A stretch of 64,000 nt of DNA from Sedimentibacter sp. MB35-C1 (GCF_030913635.1 NZ_CP133188.1:2356001-2420000), one strand, 5' to 3'; shown: positions 43,039 to 51,070, numbered from the stretch's first letter. Translations and numbers: made by a program. Notes: generated by a model from the letters alone, not told the origin.

Positions 43039-43957
43039 TAAATATCACCCTATTCTTTTCAAAATCGTAAACCTCTTTGACAATGCAGGGTTTTTTGTTA
43101 TTTTTTAAAATTATTGCTCTGTCAAAAAGCTTATTATCAATTATCGGCTTCATATATATGTTTTTTTTCAAGTCTTCCAGGCCGAAGCCGTGGGCAGTTG
43201 CTATTATATTTACACCACTTTTAATTGCATATTGAATAATTTCGAAATCTTCCTTTGAACCCAATTCATCAGATATTATTATTTTTGGAGAGAGTGCACG
43301 TATTCCCATTATAAATCCTTCTTTTTTCATGCAATATGAAAGAACATCCGTACGTCTCCCCACATGCATTTGAGGTGTACCATTGTATACCGCCGATATT
43401 TCTCCCCTTTCATCTATAAGAGTAATATCGCAGCCTTTATAATACGGTTTTGACGTTCCATCGCTGAGGTTTGCACATACATCCCTGATAAATGTCGTTT
43501 TACCAGACAGAGGGGGGCCAATTATTAAAGTATTGTAGATATTTTTGCTGGAGCTTATAAAATATTTTATATATTTTTCTGCACATCCGGGATATTCCCT
43601 CGCTATTCTTATATTTAATGAAGTGATATTTTTAAAACCTTTAAAGTGCTCACCTTCATATATGCAATCACCTCCAAGTCCTACCCTGTGACCACCTTCG
43701 ACGGTTATGTATCCGTTTCTTATTTCCTTTTCAAATGCATGAATTGAATTTCTTGTAAGATTTGAGATGGTATCATCTATATCTTTTTTGCTGATTATGT
43801 AGTTAAAATTCAAGAAATCGTCTAATTTTATTCTTTTTATCATTATGGGAAAATTAATCCTGAGTCTTACTTCAACAGTATCTCTGCCAATCAGATCTGA
43901 CTGCTTGGACATAACATTCCTTACACCGCTGCTTAAGAATTTTAAGATATCATTCAT
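43025..43957 (-). CDS. spoIIIAA: Stage III sporulation protein AA, secretion-type ATPase
   Basis: ATPase of 310 residues that powers or assembles the SpoIIIA-SpoIIQ channel; related to PilT/VirB11 ATPases. Walker A is GPPLSGKTT (about 166-174); TLIDERGEISAVYNGTPQMHVGRRTDVLS and ISDELGSKEDFE follow. First gene of the eight-gene spoIIIA operon, with CTTAGGAGG before the ATG at 43957. In Bacillus this operon is sigma-E-controlled; I did not find a convincing sigma-E promoter. Confidence 0.97.
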   Translation of the reverse strand: MNDILKFLSSGVRNVMSKQSDLIGRDTVEVRLRINFPIMIKRIKLDDFLNFNYIISKKDIDDTISNLTRNSIHAFEKEIRNGYITVEGGHRVGLGGDCIYEGEHFKGFKNITSLNIRIAREYPGCAEKYIKYFISSSKNIYNTLIIGPPLSGKTTFIRDVCANLSDGTSKPYYKGCDITLIDERGEISAVYNGTPQMHVGRRTDVLSYCMKKEGFIMGIRALSPKIIISDELGSKEDFEIIQYAIKSGVNIIATAHGFGLEDLKKNIYMKPIIDNKLFDRAIILKNNKKPCIVKEVYDFEKNRVIFNDLD

Positions 43958-44213
43958 TTTTCCTCCTAAGTACTAAATCTTGTCCCCTTAATCTATAATA
44001 TTATGAATATATAAAATTATGATAATTTGTATATATAATTTTATATAGATAAATCGCAGATGACACGTAAATAACAGCAGGAATGTAAACTCTTTAAATG
44101 GAATCGTCGAAGTTTTAAACTGAAATCTAACTGTGCCTTTTAAATTTAAAGAGACAGAATTTAATTTTTCAAATAGATAGATAAAAAATTATCAAATTAT
44201 TTTTAAAATGGTA

Positions 44214-44241
44214 TTTACAAATATAAAAAAGATGGTATAAT
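44214..44241 (+). promoter_or_regulatory. Sigma-A promoter for the FMN riboswitch-ribU transcript
   Basis: -35 TTTACA (44214-44219) and perfect -10 TATAAT (44236-44241), 16-bp spacing. Start near 44248, at the first bases of the riboswitch. The stretch 43958-44213 between spoIIIAA and this promoter holds a 10-bp inverted repeat (CTCTTTAAAT at 44090-44099 with its complement at 44144-44153) and nothing else recognised. Confidence 0.8.
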
Positions 44242-44250
44242 TACAGTGTA

Positions 44251-44365
44251 AATATCTTCAGGGCAGGGTGTAATTCCCGACCGGCGGTAAAGTCCGCGAA
44301 CCGAAAGGTTGAATTGGTGAAATTCCAATACCGACAGTAGAGTCTGGATGGTAGAAGAGATTACT
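44251..44365 (+). ncRNA. FMN riboswitch (RFN element)
   Basis: The conserved core is plain: TCTTCAGGGCAGGGTG, AATTCCCGACCGGCGGTA, AGTCCGCGAACC, GAATTGGTGAAATTCCAATACCGACAGT and a closing GAAGAGAT that pairs with the start. It binds flavin mononucleotide and shuts off the downstream riboflavin importer. A rho-independent terminator follows at 44402, so control is by transcription attenuation. Confidence 0.97.
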
Positions 44366-44401
44366 TGCCTAAAAGTGAGCAGAAATTTCTATCGAAATAA
44401 G

Positions 44402-44426
44402 CCTCTGAAGATCTCAGAGGTTTTTT
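44402..44426 (+). terminator. Riboswitch-controlled terminator
   Basis: CCTCTGA / TCAGAGG 7-bp stem with a 5-nt loop and TTTTTT run, 37 nt after the FMN aptamer. This is the expression platform of the FMN riboswitch. Confidence 0.93.
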
Positions 44427-44439
44427 GTATGCCCTAACC

Positions 44440-44530
44440 CCATTTTTTATAAAAAAATGGTTGGTAGGTCAACCGCAACGAATTCTCAAATTGTGTGAGC
44501 GATAGCGAGCAAAAAATTTGTTGAATGAGA
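44440..44530. repeat. Repeat-like structured block in the ribU leader
   Basis: The 163 nt between terminator and ribU are long for such a leader. They hold CCATTTTTT-AT-(A)AAAAAATGG (44440-44460) and a GAATTCTCAAATTGTGTGAGCG...GCGAGC...AATTTG segment with CAAATT/AATTTG arms (44487-44492 and 44515-44520). The GCGATAGCGAGC stretch is less AT-rich than its surroundings and looks like the remnant of a dispersed element. No coding potential. Confidence 0.4.
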
Positions 44531-44589
44531 CTGTGATATTTTTAAATGGTCTTAGTCCTCTGATATCTTTATAATTCTAGGAGGGAAAT

Positions 44590-45201
44590 ATGAAAAGTAT
44601 GATTTCAGCGAATCAAAGAAACAATGCAAAGGTAGTATCAAAAGTAGGTGTGTTGTCAGCGGTAGCGACAGTTCTGATGCTGTTTGAATTTCCGCTGTGG
44701 TTTGCGCCGAACTTTTACCAGCTGGATTTCAGCGAGGTTCCTGTACTTTTGGGCACGTTTGCTCTAGGCCCTGTAGCGGGAGTAGCAATTGAATTTGTAA
44801 AAATATTAATAAATTTTGTATTAAACGGAACAGATACAGGAGGAATAGGCGAATTAGCAAACTTTATAGTAGGATGCTCCTTTATAATTCCTGCCGGCTG
44901 TATATACAAACATAAAAAGTCCTTTGGGACAGCTATTATAGCAATGCTTGCCGGAACATTAACTCTGGCTGCTGTCGGTTCATTAATAAACTATTATGTA
45001 CTTCTTCCCGTATATGCAAAAATATATGGAGCACCTATACAGGCTTTCGTAAATATGGGAAATTTATTGAATCCTGCCATTACGGATTTAAAAACTCTTG
45101 TGTTGTACGCAGTTGTACCGTTCAATATATTTAAGGGTGTAGTCATTTCATCAATTACATTGCTGATTTACAAAAAAGTGTCACCTATTCTTCATAAATA
45201 A
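44590..45201 (+). CDS. ribU: Riboflavin ECF transporter substrate-binding subunit RibU
   Basis: S component of 203 residues with about six membrane helices, which binds riboflavin and works with the shared ECF energising module encoded elsewhere. FEFPLWFAPNFYQLDFSEVPVLLGTFALGP and GSLINYYVLLPVYAKIYG are typical of RibU. The ATG at 44590 has TAGGAGGG. The FMN riboswitch upstream confirms the vitamin. Confidence 0.97.
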   Translation: MKSMISANQRNNAKVVSKVGVLSAVATVLMLFEFPLWFAPNFYQLDFSEVPVLLGTFALGPVAGVAIEFVKILINFVLNGTDTGGIGELANFIVGCSFIIPAGCIYKHKKSFGTAIIAMLAGTLTLAAVGSLINYYVLLPVYAKIYGAPIQAFVNMGNLLNPAITDLKTLVLYAVVPFNIFKGVVISSITLLIYKKVSPILHK

Positions 45202-45221
45202 TTTTATATATTGCTGAGTTT

Positions 45222-45303
45222 AAGGCTCGTACTCTACTTTAGACTATGATCATGTCATTGAAACAACATGATATTTTAAGTCCAGGGTTTGAGTATGTGC
45301 CTT
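45222..45303 (+). terminator. Long imperfect hairpin after ribU
   Basis: AAGGC-CGTACTC pairs with GAGTATG-GCCTT at the base; GACT/AGTC and a perfect ATCATG/CATGAT stem lie inside; total span about 82 nt. TTATTTTG follows on the plus strand. It probably ends the ribU transcript, but it is larger and more branched than a simple terminator. Confidence 0.55.
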
Positions 45304-45395
45304 TTATTTTGTTTCTCTTGACTGAAAAATACATTGTGTATTATAATGAATAACGTTAACAAGAAAATTATACCAATTTTAGAAAGGAATTATAA

Positions 45396-46622
45396 ATGAA
45401 ACTCAAAATTTATTCTTTAATCCTTTTTCTCAATTATTACCTTACTGGACTTATTACTCCGGTACTAAGTTTGCTTCTCCTTGATAAAGGAGCAACCATC
45501 TTCAATCTTTCTATTTTACTAGGAATCTATGCGTTAACAGTTGTGGTGTTGGAGGTTCCAACCGGAATTATTGCAGATGTTTTCGGCAGAAAAAAAACAT
45601 TTTGCTTTTCTTTAATTATGTCAGCGCTGAGTTTTTTTGTGATTTTAGTCGGAAAAGGTTTTATTTTTTTATGTTTTGGAATGATAATTTACGGATTCAG
45701 CAGAGCTTTGGCTTCAGGTTCATTTGACGCAATTTTTATTGATTATTACATTGATAACTTCGGCAAGGACAAGCTTCACAACATTACTTCAAGGCTTGCA
45801 GTTCTTGAAGCGCTGGGATTATCTGCAGGCGCCTTATCCGGAGGTGTGTTTCCCAAAATTTCTAGCACATACTTTTTATCAATAGGAAATTATGATTTAA
45901 ATGTTATAATGAGGATAGCTCTTGCAATTGTAGTTACTATACTATCTGTTACATTTATACAGGATACTGGAAGCGCGGAAAATAAAGAACGCATAAGTAT
46001 AAAGCAACACATCAAAAACAGTTCAGCAATTATTTCCAAAAACAATACAATAATATGCATTTTTATTTCTGTATTTTCAACAGGCTTTTTACTCAGTAGC
46101 CTTGAAACCTACTGGCAGCCACACTTTATGACTCTTCTCTCAAGAAATGATTCTACAGAACTTTTGGGAGTTATGGCGTTTTTATATTTTGCCGCTGCTA
46201 CTCTAGGGAGCATTTCATCAAACAAATTGATTAAGAAATATAAATTTAATCCAAACAGAATGTACATAATATTCAGAATACTGATGGCTGTATCTTTAAT
46301 TTTAACTGCTCTTCAATCAAGTGTTCCTGTTTTTATTGTTTTGTATTCTTCTATTTATCTGCTATTTGGAATTGCAACCGTGCCGGAAGGAGTTATTTTA
46401 AACAGCGAGATTCCAAAAGAGATACGAGCCTCGGTATTGTCTGTAAATTCATTAGCCATCCAAATAGGAGGTCTGTCCGGTTCTTTCATGTACAGTATAC
46501 TGATACGTTATATAAGTATTCCAAGTATATGGATTTTAGCCGCATCGGTTGTATTGCTGGCAGTTGCAATAATAGCAAAAAAATTACTTATAAAACCGGC
46601 TTTATATGCACCGAAAAACTAG
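45396..46622 (+). CDS. MFS transporter (plus strand)
   Basis: Major facilitator of 408 residues with about 12 hydrophobic helices. The GIIADVFGRKKTF segment (about 59-71) is the loop 2-3 motif. SRALASGSFDAIFIDYYI marks helix 4 of a subgroup often found in Firmicutes. Substrate unknown. The ATG at 45396 has AAAGGA upstream. It lies between ribU and a small Trp/Cys/Arg ORF, with a strong terminator directly after its stop. Confidence 0.88.
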   Translation: MKLKIYSLILFLNYYLTGLITPVLSLLLLDKGATIFNLSILLGIYALTVVVLEVPTGIIADVFGRKKTFCFSLIMSALSFFVILVGKGFIFLCFGMIIYGFSRALASGSFDAIFIDYYIDNFGKDKLHNITSRLAVLEALGLSAGALSGGVFPKISSTYFLSIGNYDLNVIMRIALAIVVTILSVTFIQDTGSAENKERISIKQHIKNSSAIISKNNTIICIFISVFSTGFLLSSLETYWQPHFMTLLSRNDSTELLGVMAFLYFAAATLGSISSNKLIKKYKFNPNRMYIIFRILMAVSLILTALQSSVPVFIVLYSSIYLLFGIATVPEGVILNSEIPKEIRASVLSVNSLAIQIGGLSGSFMYSILIRYISIPSIWILAASVVLLAVAIIAKKLLIKPALYAPKN

Positions 46623-46630
46623 AACATAAA

Positions 46631-46657
46631 AAAAAGACGCATAAAGCGTCTTTTTTT
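46631..46657. terminator. Bidirectional terminator after the MFS gene
   Basis: AAAAAGACGC-ATAAA-GCGTCTTTTTTT, with A-run and T-run on the two sides, so it can stop transcription from either strand. It serves the MFS gene (plus) and the mini-ORF at 46656-46727 (minus). Confidence 0.9.
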
Positions 46658-46727
46658 AGCACCTTCTTCTACGGCGCGAACATTTTCCATATCCTATTCC
46701 AAGAATAAACCATGGCAGCCAGCACAT
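46656..46727 (-). CDS. Putative 23-residue Trp/Cys/Arg-rich mini-protein
   Basis: A tiny frame encodes MCWLPWFILGIGYGKCSRRR followed by RRC and TAA. AAGGGG lies 8-10 nt before the ATG at 46727, and the terminator sits right at the stop codon, an arrangement expected for a real gene. The N-terminal half is hydrophobic with two Trp; the C-terminal half is a run of five Arg bounded by Cys. I know no family. It could be a membrane-inserted or membrane-tethered peptide. Confidence 0.5.
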   Translation of the reverse strand: MCWLPWFILGIGYGKCSRRRRRC

Positions 46728-46835
46728 AAAATCACCCCTTATAACAGCTTGTCTTATACTATTCATGTTTTAGCTAATGTTGACATATTTTAAGAAACAC
46801 AGGTTTTTTTAATATTACCGTAAATTCTCTGTTTA

Positions 46836-46865
46836 TTGAATGTTAAAATTAAATTGTGGCATAAT
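46836..46865 (+). promoter_or_regulatory. Sigma-A-type promoter for the coiled-coil gene
   Basis: -35 TTGAAT (46836-46841) and -10 CATAAT (46860-46865) with 18-bp spacing, about 31 bp before the ATG at 46897. A weak sigma-54-like TGGCAT-N5-ATGCA overlaps it (46857-46872) but would start inside the ribosome site. Confidence 0.45.
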
Positions 46866-46896
46866 AAATGCACCTGAAATATAAGGAGAATAAAGT

Positions 46897-47136
46897 ATGG
46901 GAGCTAAAAATTATAATGAGAAAAGAGAAAAGATAAACAAAAAGAAAAACGATATTGAAAATGCAGAATTCAATTACAGACAAACTGAAAAAATGATGAG
47001 TACAATTGATGACGAGGCTTTTAAAACAGAGCTTCAGATTAAAAACATGCGAAGAGAACAGTCTCTTAAAAGCATGAAAAAAGATATAAAAAATGAATAT
47101 GACAAGGAAAATAATTTTAAAAACAACATGAAATAA
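46897..47136 (+). CDS. Small charged coiled-coil protein, function unknown
   Basis: Protein of 79 residues, about half Lys/Glu/Asp/Asn, with heptad-like spacing over residues 8-75 and no membrane segment or Cys. AAGGAG lies 8 nt before the ATG at 46897. It has its own promoter and terminator, so it is a single-gene unit. No family recognised; small cytosolic helical proteins of this kind occur in Clostridia without known function. Confidence 0.75.
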   Translation: MGAKNYNEKREKINKKKNDIENAEFNYRQTEKMMSTIDDEAFKTELQIKNMRREQSLKSMKKDIKNEYDKENNFKNNMK

Positions 47137-47152
47137 AGAGTAATAATAATAT

Positions 47153-47184
47153 AAAAAATAACTGTCTTATTGGCAGTTATTTTT
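47153..47184 (+). terminator. Terminator of the coiled-coil gene
   Basis: AAAATAACTGTC and GGCAGTTATTTT pair (with one G-U) around TTATT, followed by a T-rich run. It lies 18 bp after the stop and just ahead of the 3' end of rnpB on the other strand. Confidence 0.85.
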
Positions 47185-47218
47185 ATATTTAAATTTAAAA
47201 GTTATTAAATTTATGTAG

Positions 47219-47550
47219 CGAGTAAATATATAAGCCGAGTTTTGTATTAAACAGTCATCTATCTACGCCGGCTGTTACCAGCAGGCTCTAGCAACCTACC
47301 ATTTGGACTGTGACGAGCAGCCACTCTGCGGTCCGTTCTTGGTCTTGCTCCGGGTGGGGTTTACATAGCCAACCAGTCGCCTGATTGCTGGTGAGCTCTT
47401 ACCTCACCTTTCCATCCTTGCCGATTGCTCGGCGGTTTATTTCTGTTGCACTATCCTTGAGGTCACCCTCACCGGGTATTACCCGGCACCCTGCTCTTCG
47501 GAGCTCGGACTTTCCTCATGCCTAAGCATGCGACTGTACAATTTACTCTT
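47219..47550 (-). ncRNA. rnpB: RNase P RNA (class A)
   Basis: On the minus strand the conserved 5' block GAGGAAAGTCCGAGCTC, the AGGGTGCCGGGTAA region, GTGCAACAGAAA and the 3' AACTCGGCTTA are visible. The closing P1 helix is GAGTAAAT (47541-47548) with ATTTACTC (47220-47227). The RNA is the catalytic part of RNase P, which trims pre-tRNA 5' ends. Length about 330 nt is normal for bacteria. A near-perfect sigma-A promoter lies just upstream. Confidence 0.97.
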
Positions 47551-47555
47551 GTTCT

Positions 47556-47584
47556 ATATTACATGAATTAACACAGAAAGTCAA
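47556..47584 (-). promoter_or_regulatory. rnpB promoter
   Basis: Minus-strand -35 TTGACT (47579-47584) and -10 TAATAT (47556-47561), 17-bp spacing. Start falls about 6 bp downstream, at the first base of the P1 helix. Confidence 0.85.
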
Positions 47585-47613
47585 ATGAAGTATTATCCAT
47601 TTTTAAAGCATTT

Positions 47614-49545
47614 TTACTGTAAGTCTTCCAGCTGTTTCATCCACAGCGAGTATGATGCATCACTTGGCATTCTCCAGTCCCCTCTTGGAGATAAAGAAAC
47701 AGAACCAACCTTTACCCCGTCAGGTAGGCATGATCTTTTAAATTGCTGGGTAAAAAACCTTCTGTAAAATTTTTTGAGAGTTTCAAGTATAGTTTCATCT
47801 GTAAATTTACCCTTAAAGGCTATTTTTGCAAGAAAATATATTTTTGCAGGCTCATAACAGTTTCGAAGCATGTTGTAAAGGAAGAAATCATTTAAATCAT
47901 ACGAACCCACAGCTTTTTCCGTAAACTGAGCTATATTTCCTTCCTTATCAGGTGGAAGCAGCTCCGGACTTACCGGTGTATCTACAACATCAAGCAATGC
48001 TTTTTGGATTTCTCCGCATGTTGCTTCCTCTGCATACCATTTTACGAGATATTTCACAAGTGTCTTTGGAATACTTGCGTTAACGCCGTACATAGACATA
48101 TGGTCTCCGTTATAGGTAGCCCATCCCAAAGCCAGTTCGGAAAGGTCTCCTGTTCCTACAACAATGGCGTTTTCTTTATTTGAAATATCCATAAGTATCT
48201 GTGTTCGCTCTCTGGCTTGAGAGTTTTCATATGTAATGTTGTGCACATTCATATCATGGTCGATATCTTTAAAATGCTGAATACATGCCTCTTTTATGGA
48301 AATTTCCATCATTGTAACGCCTAATTCTTTCATAAGAATAAGCGCATTGTTGTACGTTCTTGATGTTGTTCCGAATCCTGGCATAGTTATAGCAACTATA
48401 TTATTCATAGGCAACTTAAGTTTTTTAAACGCTTCTACGGTCACCAGCAGTGCCAATGTGCTGTCAAGCCCACCGGATATTCCTACTACAGCCTTTTTCA
48501 AACCTATTTTATTTAATCTTTGATAAAGTCCAGTGGCTTGAATGTTTATAATTTCCTGGCATCGTTTGTTTCTTTCATCAATATTTGAAGGAACAAACGG
48601 CATGGGGTTAACTTCTCTTTCCAGTTCACCTATCTCCGATAGCCCAAGTTCAAAATCCACGTATTGATATGCTAATTTTTCAGATTTGTTCATATAAGTG
48701 TTAAATTTAGCTCTGTCGTTAGAAATTTTCTCTAAATCTATATCGCTGTATATAATATTAGATTCTGGAGAAAATCTGTTTTCGTTGAGTATAATTCCAT
48801 TTTCTGCAATCATAGAATGTCCTGGAAATACTACATCCGTCGTGCTTTCTGTTTGACCTGCAGATGAGTAGACATATGCTGTTATACATTTGGCAGACTG
48901 AACTTTTACTATTTCTCTTCTGTATTCAGGTTTTCCTATTGTTTCATTGCTTGCAGACAAATTTAAAATTAAATTTGCACCGTACAACGTGTGGTAAGAG
49001 CTTGGAGGAATGTTAACCCACAAGTCTTCGCATACATCAATTCCTATGCATAGGGATGAAAGAGAATCACTGAACAGCAATCTTTCGCTGAACGAAACTT
49101 CCTGTCCGCATAACTTAATCTTATCGCTAATCCTTGCGGTTGATGAAGCAAACCATCGCTTTTCATAAAATTCATTGTAGTTTGGAACATATGTTTTCGG
49201 AACTGCTCCAAGTATTTTTCCTTCTTTGAAAACCACTGCGCAATTGAACAGCTGATTGTCTGCTCTTATAGGCATTCCTACAGATACGAGAATGTTTAAG
49301 CTTTCTGTTTTTTTCAGAATCATGCCAAGAGCTTCTTCTGCTCCTCTTATAAGTGCTTTTTGATTAAATAAGTCTGCGCATGTGTAGCCGGTTATACACA
49401 GCTCAGGAAACAATATTACTTTTGCATTTTTTGTTTCTGATGCAGTTAGAATCATTGAAGATATTTCATCTGCATTAAACATTGGATCTGCTACCTTTAT
49501 TATGGGAACGGCAGAAGCAACTCTTACGTATTCAAAATTATCCAT
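47614..49545 (-). CDS. nadE: Glutamine-dependent NAD+ synthetase
   Basis: Two-domain enzyme of 643 residues that makes NAD+ from deamido-NAD+, ATP and glutamine. The N-terminal nitrilase-type glutaminase has catalytic Glu48 (FPELCITGY), Lys117 (VPKTYVPNYNEFYE) and Cys172 (DVCEDLW). The C-terminal synthetase has the PP-loop GISGGLDSTLALL near 352-364. An ammonia tunnel joins the two domains in the family. The ATG at 49545 has GAGGG upstream, and it follows nif3 by 10 bp. Confidence 0.97.
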   Translation of the reverse strand: MDNFEYVRVASAVPIIKVADPMFNADEISSMILTASETKNAKVILFPELCITGYTCADLFNQKALIRGAEEALGMILKKTESLNILVSVGMPIRADNQLFNCAVVFKEGKILGAVPKTYVPNYNEFYEKRWFASSTARISDKIKLCGQEVSFSERLLFSDSLSSLCIGIDVCEDLWVNIPPSSYHTLYGANLILNLSASNETIGKPEYRREIVKVQSAKCITAYVYSSAGQTESTTDVVFPGHSMIAENGIILNENRFSPESNIIYSDIDLEKISNDRAKFNTYMNKSEKLAYQYVDFELGLSEIGELEREVNPMPFVPSNIDERNKRCQEIINIQATGLYQRLNKIGLKKAVVGISGGLDSTLALLVTVEAFKKLKLPMNNIVAITMPGFGTTSRTYNNALILMKELGVTMMEISIKEACIQHFKDIDHDMNVHNITYENSQARERTQILMDISNKENAIVVGTGDLSELALGWATYNGDHMSMYGVNASIPKTLVKYLVKWYAEEATCGEIQKALLDVVDTPVSPELLPPDKEGNIAQFTEKAVGSYDLNDFFLYNMLRNCYEPAKIYFLAKIAFKGKFTDETILETLKKFYRRFFTQQFKRSCLPDGVKVGSVSLSPRGDWRMPSDASYSLWMKQLEDLQ

Positions 49546-49555
49546 AATCAGCCCT

Positions 49556-50335
49556 CTAAATTATCTGTTCCTTTACAGTATTTTTTGTTAACATCTTTAC
49601 CTTTAATTGTTCTTCCTTAAGTAATGCTTTTTTTATATTTTCCATTGATAAATATTCTGTGTAATAATGGCCTGCATCAATAATGCACAGATTATTTCGC
49701 AATGCACTTTGAGCCTGATGGTACTTTATATCGCCAGTTATGTACACATCAGCTTCTTTTTCAATTGCATTATCAATAAAGTCGCTTCCGCTTCCTCCGC
49801 AAAAGGCAACTCTTTCAATTACTCTTTCACTACTGTTACAGTAAAGTTTTACATGATCTGCACCGAGTTTGTTTTTTACTTGGTCGGCATATTCAATTAT
49901 ATTGACAGGAGCAATATTTCCAACGCCTCCATATCCGCTTAAGTCACTGCCTGAAACATGGAGCACATCATAATCCTTTATGCTTAACAATTCAGAAAGC
50001 TTCTTGTTAACTCCAACATCAGCCATGTCAAAGCTTGTATGAAGACTGTAGAGATTAATATTATTTTTAATGAGCTTTTGAATAATTTTACCTTCATAAC
50101 TTGCTAAATCAATTGATTTAATCGGCGAAAAGAAAAAAGGATGGTGTGTTATAATTAACTCAATATTATTGTCTGCCGCGTAGTTAACAGCTTCTAAATC
50201 GGCATCTAAGGTTAACATAATATTATTTATGTCTTTTTCCATACTACCAATTTGCAGCCCGCTGTTGTCCCATGGTTCCTGAGCTTTTATTTTTAGCTCG
50301 TCTTCCAATAGTTTTATAATTTTATCAATATTAAT
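49556..50335 (-). CDS. Nif3-like dinuclear metal center protein (YqfO); start codon probably ATT
   Basis: NIF3/YqfO family protein of about 259 residues, often annotated as a GTP cyclohydrolase 1 type 2 homologue; role uncertain. QEPWDNSGLQIGS, THHPFFFSPIKSI and GDIKYHQAQSA supply metal-binding residues. The first ATG/GTG/TTG in frame is TTG at 50308, which has no ribosome site and would remove the usual N-terminal helix (IDKIIKLLEDEL). The stop upstream of that helix leaves only ATT codons; ATT at 50335 has GGGAG (50346-50350) 10 nt upstream. The gene overlaps trmK slightly. Confidence 0.85.
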   Translation of the reverse strand: MNIDKIIKLLEDELKIKAQEPWDNSGLQIGSMEKDINNIMLTLDADLEAVNYAADNNIELIITHHPFFFSPIKSIDLASYEGKIIQKLIKNNINLYSLHTSFDMADVGVNKKLSELLSIKDYDVLHVSGSDLSGYGGVGNIAPVNIIEYADQVKNKLGADHVKLYCNSSERVIERVAFCGGSGSDFIDNAIEKEADVYITGDIKYHQAQSALRNNLCIIDAGHYYTEYLSMENIKKALLKEEQLKVKMLTKNTVKEQII

Positions 50336-51008
50336 TTTTCATCAGCTCCCTTATTCTTTTGTTTTTATATATCAAAGCTTCTATTTTTTTATTATAATCA
50401 TTATTACTGTTCTTTTCAAGGTTTCTGATTATATTTTCATTTATGTTCAGTGCTTTGTTCATGTACTCATGCATTAACGTTTCTTTTTTATCAATAAGTA
50501 TTCTGCTGAATTCATAATAAAATTCATCATCTTCTTCCACCGTGCCTGGCACAGCTTTAATAACGAAATAGTAATGGTGGAGCTCTTTAACAATATTTTC
50601 ATCTAAAATTTTAAAATTATTTTTAAACAAATAATGCCTCAATTTGTCTGCTGTTGTCATAGGCTGCAAGATAAGCTCTTTTGTATGTATTGCTATATTT
50701 TTTGAAGTTTCAATAATATCAGATATAAGTTCTCCTCCCATGCCTGCAATTATAACAGCATCCGCCTCTCCTTCATTGAGTACGGTCAATCCGCTGCCAA
50801 GCCTAAAATTACACTTATCTGCAAGATTAATAGATGTTAAGTGCTCAACAGCTCTGCTTAAAGGTCCTTCATTCAAATCTGTTGCAATTACTTTCTGGCA
50901 TATGCTGTCCTTTAAAAGCATTTCTGCAACATAACCGTGGTCGGTTCCTATATCTGCCGCCACACTGCATTTTGATACCATTGATTTTATGCATTCTAAA
51001 CGGTTCAT
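50331..51008 (-). CDS. trmK: tRNA (adenine-22-N1)-methyltransferase
   Basis: SAM-dependent enzyme of 225 residues that methylates A22 in the D-loop of some tRNAs (YqfN in Bacillus). MVSKCSVAADIGTDHGYVAEMLL is SAM motif I; NFRLGSGLTVLNEGEADAVIIAGMGGELI and LQPMT follow. The ATG at 51008 has AGGTGGG; a longer frame lacks a site. The order sigA-trmK-nif3 is conserved in Firmicutes. Confidence 0.95.
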   Translation of the reverse strand: MNRLECIKSMVSKCSVAADIGTDHGYVAEMLLKDSICQKVIATDLNEGPLSRAVEHLTSINLADKCNFRLGSGLTVLNEGEADAVIIAGMGGELISDIIETSKNIAIHTKELILQPMTTADKLRHYLFKNNFKILDENIVKELHHYYFVIKAVPGTVEEDDEFYYEFSRILIDKKETLMHEYMNKALNINENIIRNLEKNSNNDYNKKIEALIYKNKRIRELMKN

Positions 51009-51049
51009 TTTCCCACCTATATTTAAAAATTTATTGATTAAATAAAAAC

Positions 51050-51070
51050 GGGAGGGCATTATTCCCTCCC
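51050..51070 (-). terminator. sigA terminator
   Basis: GGGAGGG / CCCTCCC 7-bp GC stem with 7-nt loop, then GTTTTTATTT on the minus strand. A second hairpin with CGGC-TTTT-GCCG lies at about 51075-51097, closer to the sigA stop. Confidence 0.88.

Noticed and set aside
43972-44060. Possible sigma-E promoter for spoIIIA (TCATAAT and CATAATAT words)
   Set aside because: The spacing between the words is about 10 bp, shorter than known sigma-E promoters, and the region is so AT-rich that such words are expected by chance.
46857-46872. Sigma-54-like TGGCAT-N5-ATGCA upstream of the coiled-coil gene
   Set aside because: The -12 element lacks the T before TGC, and the predicted start would fall inside the ribosome binding site; an overlapping sigma-A-type promoter explains the gene better.
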